Positions 55,618 to 64,000 of a stretch of 64,000 nt of DNA are shown here, piece after piece. The position numbers and the translations under genes were made by a program. Origin of the DNA: Rhodosporidiobolus odoratus (Eukaryota; Basidiomycota; Microbotryomycetes; Sporidiobolales; Sporidiobolaceae); the NCBI GenBank assembly GCA_034387635.1, contig JAOANU010000008.1, forward strand, positions 248,001 through 312,000, read 5' to 3'. The notes under the pieces were generated by a model. It did not search any database. It worked only from the letters and a program-made list of their open reading frames with translations, and was not told the origin of the DNA. Positions within the stretch are counted from its first letter, which is position 1. Every line of letters begins with the position of its first letter.

Positions 55618-55887
55618 CGGGAATAATCGCAAGCAAGAAAGTGATGAAGAGAAAGCCCAGGAAAAGTCAAAAGAAGCGTCGAGGAGTAGGAGGGGTTGTT
55701 TTTTGAGGGGTTTTCCATTGGGTACCCGAGACCAACCTAGAGCATTTACTATAGCTCAGGCCATGCCTAGGATGCTCTCGAGATAGAAGAACGGAAGTCA
55801 ACAATATCGATTGTTGCAGTTCGCTCTCTGAACGCCGCTTACTCGCCTTCCCTACTGCTTTCTTCTGCTGCTTGTGGAGTATATAGC
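55618..55887. promoter_or_regulatory. Bidirectional promoter region
   Basis: 270 bp between the SNF2 gene start (55617, minus) and the helicase gene start (55888, plus). No other gene is supported. Confidence 0.45.
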
Positions 55888-58800
55888 ATGGCAGAGTCTC
55901 CCGTGAACCATGGTCTAGACGCTACCGCACACCTCAATGCCGCAGAGGCACTCAACCGCCTCGATGCGTAAGTTGACCCGCTCCTCGAATCACTCTCCCT
56001 TCCCCTAGGCCATCAAGTTGGCGGAACCAGCTACTGGGTCGAGCTCAGCTGTTTCTCTTGACCTGGCTCCAGACCGGTCTGTCATCTCGAGGGGGACGGC
56101 GGAACAAGCCAAGCTGACATCGTTGATTCCGCAGGACTTGGTTTGTCGCCCAGTACCCGAAATGGATGGACGTTCTCATCTACTCTGGTCAAGAGCTCTT
56201 CATCCTTGACGGCGACGCTCTCCTTCAATTCGTCCTCGACGACTCCCTCCTCGCTTTCGCCAAAGCAGGCGACCCTTCGTTCCAGCTCTTGCACGCCACC
56301 TGGTTGCTCGAAAAGACGGTAGAGGAGTTGCTCAAGAAGGACTGCACCTTCGAGATTGTCTTCTTCGACAGTGCGTCCTCCACTCTTGCCTTGCAGTTCC
56401 TGTCGGTTCACCTTTTCTCTACCTCTTTTCTCACAATCTTGGATTCTTACAGGCCAAGCACATGCGACTGTCCACACTGGCGAGCCCGACTCCATCACTT
56501 CTGCTCGTCGTCTCGCCCGATCTATCCTCCTTCGCCGCTCCAACCTCCCGAACATCCGGGTACACCAGTTCGCTTCGCTGCAGGACGACACGTGGAAAGC
56601 ATGGTACCAGCGCAAGAGGGTGTGCCAAACTCTCGCATATAGCACCCGATAGTTCACTGACCTTGCATTCGCAGCCTATGTACGTTCTCGGTTACGACGG
56701 AGGTTTGCAAACCAAGCCGGAGGAACTTCAGGCGGAACGGATTCTCATTCAGCGTCAGAACCTTTACGACACCGTGCACCAGAGCTTGCCCTTCGTGCTT
56801 TTACAAGCCGCGGAGTTTACCGACACCAAGGTACGCTCGACTCGCTCCTTCTCATCTTAAAGTTGACTAAACGTGCAGATGCACAGATCAATGCGTACTT
56901 CTACGACATCGTTCGAGGAACCGCCGCCGCTCTCCCCGCCAATGTTACCGCCGCTGTTACAGCCTCTCGCGCCGCCCTTGAATCCGCCAAATCTTCTCTT
57001 CCCTCCGTTGCTGCCCCTCCTTCTTCTCCTGGTCTCGTCGACGTTCTCTCCTCCGCAGCAGCCACCTTCCTTTCCTCGTTTGGCGACAAGCCGCACGCCG
57101 CCTCCCTCCTCTACCTCTATCTCGCTCATATCCTGCTCTTACCGACCCTCTCTCTCCGATCCCGCGCTCAGCGGATCCCCGAGCCTTCGAAAGAAGCCAT
57201 GGCTGCCCTTGAGCCTTTCTTGAGCGGGTTCTATGCCTCCCTCACCTCCGCAATTGAGGCTCTGCCAGAAACGGAAGCTGCGAACCCGTTGGCAGACCTC
57301 GACCTTGATGGACGCATCTTCTTCCTCCTCTTCCTCGAAGTCCTCACCACTTCAGCCGAGCCCGCCTCCTTCGGCGATCTCCTTGGTCCCGCAGTCTCCT
57401 CCCAGCTCTCCGACCTCTGGGCAAGCCTTTCATCCGCACCCTCCCCCGACTTTGCTCCCCTCCGTGCAGCTCTTCCGAACCAGTCCACCGACCTCCCGCC
57501 GGCGCCCCAGTCTCTTACCGAAGCGACTGTTCTCCCCTACACCCAATCTGTCTTCGCCGAGCACCTCTCTTCCGTCCACGTCTCTGTCTCTGCGGACGAG
57601 ACCGTCGCCTCTTTGCCGAACAAGTTGGAGAAGGACTCCGCTTTCACCGACGAGAGGGGCTGGACCAACCCGAAGCCGGTTCTTCCCACTCACCTCGGCG
57701 GCGCGCCTCCCCCCGTCCTCGACCGCCGCGAGAAGAAGAAGCGCGACCGCAAGGAGCAGCGGTTCATGGCGCAGATGCAGAAGTCTGCTCAGTCTCTCAC
57801 TGGTGCGATGGGTGTGACGCTCAAGCCGCAGCCCATTGCCGCGGTTGGAAAGCGCTCGGTGGCTGGCACCAGGGAGAAGGAGAAGGAGAAGGAGAAGGCG
57901 GCCAAGTCTCGTCCCGCTTCCGGAGCTTCGACCCCGGCTGGTGCTATGACCCCGACGGACTCGGAGGCTAGCAAAGGGAAGAAGGAGAAACCCAAGGCGC
58001 TGTCCAGCAGGGATAAGCTCATTGCGGAGAACGCGGCAAAAAAGTGAGTCCATTCCTTTTCTAGATATCAGGAAGAGGTCGTGCTTATGACTTGCTTCCG
58101 GCAGGGTCCAAGAAGAAGGCAAGGAGAACTTCAAGTGGTGGATTGAGCGTCTCGAGGACCTCAAGGACCTCGCGCTCCCTGGCCAAATTTCGCAACTCGA
58201 GGCCTACCAGAAGAACAAGCGTAAGGACGACCCTTGGCTCTACACCGAGATGATCGTCAAGCGAATCGACCTCGAGCTTCGCAAATGGATCGCCGACGAC
58301 CGCCGCGAGGCTGACGACGTAGCGGATGTCTACCGCGTCAACGTCGCCAAGTGGGCTTCGCCGTTGCTGCAGAACTACATGCGCGCTCGCGCAGAAGGCC
58401 GTACCGACGTTCTCATCAACGACAAGCAGGGTCGTGCTATCGCCAACACCCTCTTCTGCCTGGGTCTCGAATGCCTTATTCCCAAGGGCATCAAGTTCGG
58501 TGCCATTGTCAACGAGGAGGAATCGAAGAAGAGCAAGAAGGGCAAAGAGGAAGAGGAGGGTGCGAAGAAGAAGAAGAGCTCCGCTAAGCCGGGGAGCAAG
58601 GCTGCGCAGGCAAAGGTGCGTCGCAGCGGTCTGCGTTTATACCTATGTGGAGCTCATTACGATCTTACCATCGCGCAGGTCAAGGGAGAGGCTGCCTCTA
58701 CCGCGTCCTCCTCGAAGTCATCCAAGGCGGAGAAGGACGAGCGCGCCAAGCTCTCCTTCCACTTCTGCTCCCTCATCGACAAGGAGGAGAACGAGCCTTT

Positions 58801-61800
58801 GTACGACTGGATGGATGCCGACGAGGACCCGCTCGAGTGGCAGCTTCGCAACATGGGCGAGCACATGGCTCGTGAGCTGGACAGCCAGCCCGATACTCGG
58901 TATGAGCTTTCATCTTTTCTTACCTCCGACGCCACCCTGACATTCCCCATATGCGCGCAGTGTCAACTTCGAGCCCGACAGGTGGCAGCGCGATGTCCTC
59001 GACTTCATTGACGAGGATAAGTCTATGCTTATTGTTGCACCTACCTCGTCCGGAAAGACGTTCATCTCTTTCGCTGCGATGGAGCGTGTCTTGCGCCAGT
59101 CAGACGATGGCGTCGGTACGTGATTCATTCGGTTGTCTCCCCTCACGCGTAGCTGATGTCCCGACCTTCCGCTACAGTCGTCTACGTCGCTCCGTCCAAG
59201 GCCCTTGTGAACCAAGTCGCAGCCGAGTGCTTCGCTCGTTTTTCCAAGGATGTCGCCGGTCAATCTCTGTGGGCCGTTCACACCGGTGATTACCGTGTTA
59301 ACAAGTAGGTTCTGCTTCACAATCTGATTCTCCTTCTGCGCCTGTCTTGAACTCGACTAACATCTCCTTCCTTCTCTGCAGCCCGCAGAACTGCCAGATC
59401 CTTGTCACTGTCCCGCAGGTCTTCTCTGAGATGCTGCTTAACCCGCAGCTCGCCAAGGTCTGGACGCCTCGTATTCGTCGCGTCATCGTCGACGAAATCC
59501 ACGCCGTCGCAGAAGAAGGAAGTGGTATGTGGGAGCAGGTTCTGCTCATGAACACGGCGCCCATCATCGGTCTTTCTGCCACCGTCGGAGACCCCGAACG
59601 TTTCTCGAACTGGCTGCGATCGGTCGAGGAGCAGAACGGCAGGAAATACGAGCTCGTCATTCAGTACGTTCTGATTCCCACTGTGCTGCGCTTCTTTCAC
59701 AATCTGACCAATCTCCTTTTGGACAGCCACCACCGTTTCAACGCCCTTCGCAAGTTTGCCTACGCTCCGCGCATGGACAGCTTCCCTGTCAAGGAGATTG
59801 GCCCCCTTGATGAATACCGCTCCAAGCCCAACATCTTCGCCTCCGTTCACCCCGTTGCCGCTCTCGGTCTCGGTGACCCAGAGATGCCCGAGGATCTCTC
59901 GCTCGAGCCGCGTGACTGCCTCGCGCTCTACAACGCCATGGCGGCCGTGGACAAGAAGCTCAACCCGGACCTTGAGCCGGAGAAGTTCTTCGCTTCGACG
60001 CCGACAATTGCTATCAAGCACGTCATCCAATACGAGAAGGAGCTCAAGACGATTCTCCTCGAATGGCGCAACGAGCCCGACTACGCCAACCCGACTTCCC
60101 GATTCTCCCGCACTGTCGAGTTCCTCGAGAAGCCTCTTCGCAACGCTCTCGGCGTCTCGGAGCAGCTCATCGAGAACGCCACGGAGGACGAGTTCAATTC
60201 GCTCTTCGCTCCACTCCTGGCCGACCTCAACGCCCAGGGTCAGCTCCCCGCCATTCTCTTCAACTTCTCCCGCGACCACTGCGAGTCACTCGCTAAGCGC
60301 ATCTCGAAGGACCTCGAGGCTGCTGAGGACCGATGGCGCCGCAACAGCACGACGTTCAAGGAGCGCGTCGCTCGCGCCAAAGCAGCGGAGAAGGCTGCTG
60401 CGAAGAAGGCCAAAGCGGCGGAGACCTCGACCGTGAACCGCAAGCAGGAGGAGGAAGCCGCTCGTATGGGCGTCACCGAAGAGGTTTCGACGTGAGTGCT
60501 CGTCCCCTCCCTCTGCTAGTCCCTCTCTGCTCACTGCACTACCTCGTACAGCTTCGATCCGGAGGCGCCTTCGGAGGAGTTCACGTTTGTCGGCAAGGGT
60601 ATCTCGCACCTCGAATTCAAGAAGGACGTGGACGAGTTGCTCTTCCTCGACATGGACCCTTGTACGTCGACCGTGTCATTAACTGTCGTCGCTCCTGCTC
60701 ACGTTATCCTCATTGGCAGGGATCATCAACGCTCTTCGCCGCGGTGTCGGTGTTCACCACGCCGGTATGCCCCGTCGCTACCGTGTCTTGGTCGAGAACT
60801 TGTGTACGTCCCTGCCTTTTTTACCTCGTGGCCATTACTCAACCTGCATTCGCTGCGCAGACCGCCGTGGTGTTCTGCGCGTCGTTATCTCGACGCAGAC
60901 TCTCGCCCTCGGTATCAACGCTCCTGCTCGTACTGCGTGAGTGTCTTGTGCTGCACTTATCTCGGCGGTACACTGACTCGATCTTCCTGCAGCGTCTTCG
61001 CCGGTGACTCCCTTGAGCTCAACCCCCTCAACTTCCGTCAATGCGCTGGTCGTGCTGGTCGCCGTGGTTTCGACCTGGTCGGAAACGTGCTCTTCGTCGG
61101 TGTCCGTCTCGATCGCATTCAGCGCCTCCTTCTGTCGAAGCTCCCCAAGCTTGGCGGTACCTTCCCACTCACCACCACTCTACTCCTTCGTCTCAACAAC
61201 CTCGTCTGGGGCTCGGAGGCGGCTACGCACCCGAAGGACGGGGTTTCGACCCTCCTCGACCTTCCGAAGCTCGCCGTCAATCAGGCGTCTGGCAACCGCG
61301 ACCAGACTCGGCACTTCGCCCGCTTCGCCATCGAGTACCTTCGTCGAGCGGGTCTGCTTAACGAAGACGGCACGTGCGTTACTTCTGCTTCCCTCCTCCA
61401 TTTCCACTAGGCTGACGTCCCTCCCTATTCAGACCCAAGACCCTGTACGGTTTCACCTCCGCACTCTACCCCGAAGAGCCGAGCAACTTTGCTCTCGCCG
61501 CACTCCTGCGATCGGGCGAGTTGCACCGAATCGCTGCGGACTTCAAGGAGAAGCCGGATGACACCCTTCGCCAATTGCTCATCACCCTCGCCTGGCTCTT
61601 TGGCCGTGTCCACCGTCGTCGCCAGAGCCCTTCGACCATCAAGTCGACCCGCAACTCAACATCCCTCATCGTCTTGCCCCCTCTTGCGAAGGAGACCCGT
61701 GCCGTCCTCGAGGAACACGAGCGCGCGGTCCTGAGCATCTTCGCCACCTACGCGAAGGAGTACACTCAGCAGAACAGCGAGCAGGTCGGAGTCGACAACG

Positions 61801-62470
61801 CTCTTCCGCTCTCCAAGCGTGACGGTGTGTCTGCGGATGGTGCTGACGGAGCTTTCGCCGGCAAGCTTCGTCAGACCGAGCTCGACTACGAGTCTCGTTC
61901 GTCGTTCGCCGCAACGTCTGGTCATGCCGACGACTTTGCCTCGATCGTCGAGCTGTCTCGAACGGCTCGTGCTGGCGTCGTAGTACAGCAGCACGCCGTC
62001 CCCGAACTCGCGTCGCCGACCTTCGACTCGATCGAGCACCAGCTCGACGCCTACGTCGTCGACTTCCTCGTGCACGGTAGTCTCGATGTGCTCGTTCGCG
62101 AGTCGAGTCTGTCGAGGCAGTCTGTTTGGTATGCGCTTCAGGTGTGTCCGCGGTCTTCATGGTAATCTACGTCTTCCGCCGCGTCCACGCTTGCTGACTT
62201 GCTCTGCGCTTCTAGGAATTCGACCACGCCCTTGGGGCCATCCACGCCGCCATTACGAACCTTATCTACCGCAAGGACACGGAGGCTGACGACGAAGGCG
62301 AAGACGTCACCGATGTTCGCGAAGACCGAAAGCATGGCGACGAGGACAGTGGGAGGGAGAGGCATGTCATCCGCCCCGCAGGAGTCTTTGACAAAGACTG
62401 GTTGCTCTTCCTTGCGATCGACACTCTCTACGCCGACTTCCACGCCAAGTACCTCAACATCTTCGCCTAG
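55888..62470 (+). CDS. DDX60-like Ski2-type DExD/H RNA helicase
   Basis: ATG 55888 ([12 protein letters not shown]); about 15-18 exons and roughly 1,850-1,900 residues to TAG 62468-62470. The N-terminal domain ([35 protein letters not shown], then FEIVFFD) resembles the PIN-like N-terminus of DDX60 proteins. After a Ser/Ala/Lys-rich linker comes [31 protein letters not shown] (Walker A), [23 protein letters not shown] (DEIH box), [61 protein letters not shown], and [12 protein letters not shown] (motif VI). The C-terminal part has the winged-helix style segments of Ski2-like enzymes and ends [12 protein letters not shown]. Animal DDX60 is an antiviral and ribosome-linked factor; the role of fungal members is not established. 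Confidence 0.88.
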
Positions 62471-63513
62471 ATGCAGTCGAGGTGCAGGATGGACAGGATC
62501 GAAGCGCAATTTCCCCTTCCAAATCTTCTTGTTTCCAACCCTTCTTCCCTTTTCTGTATCTTACTGTACTCCCAAAGGCAGAGCGATCCCGCAATTCCAT
62601 CCTCAATTACTGTCTGCTCGGGACCGACTTACTTCATGCCGCCGCGATCTTTTGCTCGCTGCCCCTCCTTTCCGCATTGCCTGGACAACGGTCCTTGGTA
62701 ACCTGTCGTCCGCTTCGTCCGCTCCGGTCTCGACTCACTAGTAGACACCGGCGTATGGTCAACCCGAGCTGGTCGAAATACCAGGGCGGTCGACCGTCAC
62801 ACCGTGCGACTGGCTCTTCATACAGCTCAGGACGGGTCAATGACGTTGGCTAGCTCGATCGTCTGCAGTCGTCTCGCAGAACGCGGACTTGCTTCCCCTT
62901 CGCGTTGCGTTGGAGGAAACAGCGGCTAACACATGGTCTGGCAACTGCGGAAGAAAAGGCTGGACACGACTCATTCTGCGCCGACAGCTTACCAGCCCGA
63001 CGCGAACGGAAACTCAAACCAGCTAACTATCGCCAGGACCAGACGTTTCCGGCAAAGGCCAGGAGCCAAGCCGAAGAGTCGCCGCGAAGAAAAGAAAAAG
63101 AACGAGAGTGCGCGCGGGGGGACAGCCCTTCGTGCAGTCGGGAGCCCGGGAGGATTCTTGAGAGCTCCTGCGAGCTCTCAGCAGTTTCGCCTGAGCGACT
63201 GCTCGCATTGCTCTGCGAAGAGGGTGCAGGCAGGCAGCGAAGGGGATCGACGGCAGGATGGCATGAGTAGGCAAGGTGCGAGATGCGGTACGGCGGGATC
63301 ATATGCAGACAGGCATGCGCACGTTAGCGCCGGATCCACCGTGAAGCATGTCAGCGTGCAATAAGCGTGGCTATCGCAGGCGCCGGGAGAGGGCAGGAAC
63401 AGTTTGTTGAGGGGAGGTTTCGAAAATGGGCGAGCTTGTCCCTCGGATTCTGCCGTGTGTGGTTTACTCTTCGTTCGTTTCGCCAACCTCGAAGCCAGCC
63501 AACACATACAACC
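62471..63513. other. Intergenic, about 1 kb, upstream of RPS4
   Basis: Overlapping short ORFs here show no conserved family. About 63159-63180 contains a perfect 9-bp inverted repeat (TGAGAGCTC, loop CTGC, GAGCTCTCA). The last 150 bp before 63514 should carry the RPS4 promoter and 5' UTR. I see no tRNA, CRISPR or mobile element in it. Confidence 0.4.
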
Positions 63514-64000
63514 ATGTACGTCCTATCAACTGACTCACCCACCCCTTTTCCACTCGTCCACCTACGGCATCGCTTCGCCGTCTCCTCGTCGAGCTACAAC
63601 TGACTTTGTCCGCACTTCACTCCGCCTTCGCTCCGACTATCGATACCTGCTCCACCCATCTTTACGCTCCACCCATCTTTACGCCTTTCAACCCACTCCT
63701 TCGCGCCATGCAGGGCCCGCGGTCCTAAGAAGCACATGTCCCGCCTTGCGGCGCCCAAGGCCTGGATGCTCGACAAGCTCGGCGGCAAGTCTCCTGCTCC
63801 AGTCTCACGTTGCTGCACAGGCTGAACTAACTTGCCTCGCCGTCTGCAGGAGCTTACGCTCCCAAGCCGTCGCCCGGTCCCCACAAGCAGCGCGAGTGCC
63901 TCCCGCTCTCGGTGAGGCAACCATCCTTTCCCCAGTTTCGACAGGCTGCACGCCGAGCATGAGAGGAAGCGAACGAGCATGGACGGGTGTGGAAAGGCAC
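63514..64000 (+). CDS. RPS4: 40S ribosomal protein S4, first exons; runs off right edge
   Basis: Structural protein of the small ribosomal subunit. The start codon is split: AT ends exon 1 at 63514-63515 (donor GTACGT) and G opens exon 2 at 63714. Exon 2 (63714-63784) reads [20 protein letters not shown]; exon 3 (63850-63911) reads [20 protein letters not shown], the standard eukaryotic eS4 N-terminus. The intron between them begins GCAAGT (63785), i.e. a GC-AG intron that restores DKLGGAYAPK; no GT donor gives this phase. After 63911 a GTGAGG donor starts the next intron, which reaches or nearly reaches the window end. The remaining exons lie outside. Confidence 0.92.

Noticed and set aside
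57430..58164. A 244-residue minus-strand open frame
   Set aside because: Antisense shadow of the Ala/Ser/Lys-rich linker of the helicase gene; no ordered motif and low-complexity Arg/Leu runs.
59317..60279. A 320-residue minus-strand open frame
   Set aside because: It lies wholly opposite the strongly conserved DDX60-like helicase exons. GC-rich codon use on one strand creates long mirror frames on the other, and its composition (Leu, Arg, Glu, Val-rich without domains) fits that.
62905..63364. Overlapping plus-strand ORFs (121 and 143 residues) upstream of RPS4
   Set aside because: Arg/Glu/Lys-rich, overlapping in two frames, no splice structure or family motif. Treated as intergenic.
1..64000. 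tRNA, rRNA, CRISPR arrays, bacterial operons or prophage
   Set aside because: I looked for T-loop (GGTTCGAATC-like) and direct-repeat/spacer patterns and saw none that hold up; the intron-rich genes are plainly eukaryotic. A tRNA or snRNA covariance search could still find a diverged one.

Overview
The window is eukaryotic DNA from a GC-rich, intron-dense fungus. Genes on both strands carry many short introns (mostly about 40-70 bp, GTRNGY donors, CTRAY-like branch points, YAG acceptors). The gene set (a split fungal FAS with an AT-ER beta-type subunit, ERG24, a PEX11-family peroxin, SHE9/MDM33, DUG3, TCD, an SSR4-like SWI/SNF subunit) fits a basidiomycete yeast. The texture resembles Rhodotorula/Rhodosporidium (Pucciniomycotina); that placement is inference, not a database match. 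All exon boundaries were placed by eye from splice signals and reading phase, so single-base errors are possible.

Layout. 1-11.2 kb, minus strand: the 5' part of FAS1 (running off the left edge), ERG24, then three tandem, diverged paralogues of the BLES03/C11orf68 (DUF1917, eIF4E-like fold) family. 11.8-16.7 kb, plus: a type II membrane SGNH/PC-esterase-like protein, a PEX11-family peroxin, and a DXD-type putative glycosyltransferase with an apparent frameshift. 17-22.4 kb: an SPF30/SMNDC1-like Tudor splicing factor (minus), a coiled-coil protein (plus), and a tail-anchored protein (minus). 22.6-28.6 kb: RDH54/TID1 (RAD54B-like) with two N-terminal DUF2439-like modules. 29-33 kb: an RBM39/CAPER-like splicing factor divergent from DUG3. 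33.4-39.6 kb: a mitochondrial J-protein, an SSR4-like chromatin subunit, a P-loop kinase and a coiled-coil nuclear protein. 39.9-43.9 kb: TCD (tRNA t6A dehydratase) divergent from SHE9/MDM33. 44-51.3 kb: an accessory patch with an ABC-C transporter relic, a 27-G homopolymer, and a small gene split by a complete Ty3/Gypsy chromovirus with identical 289-bp LTRs and a 5-bp target duplication. 51.5-62.5 kb: an ULS1/RIS1-like SNF2 ATPase divergent from a DDX60-like Ski2-type helicase. 63.5 kb to the end: the first exons of RPS4.

How it fits together. Most of the window is ordinary housekeeping sequence: lipid and sterol synthesis, peroxisome, mitochondrion, splicing, and chromatin/recombination ATPases. 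Genes are often divergent pairs sharing 130-600 bp, or convergent pairs separated by 90-360 bp. The most unusual signals are the young retrotransposon inside a coding sequence, with a Val in place of a catalytic Asp of its reverse transcriptase and an intron-like duplication inside each LTR; the three-gene BLES03-like cluster; micro-exons; and several GC-AG introns, one in RPS4, whose start codon is itself split by an intron. I see no CRISPR, prophage or biosynthetic cluster, and no obvious tRNA or rRNA gene. I did not find a system I could defend as wholly undescribed.
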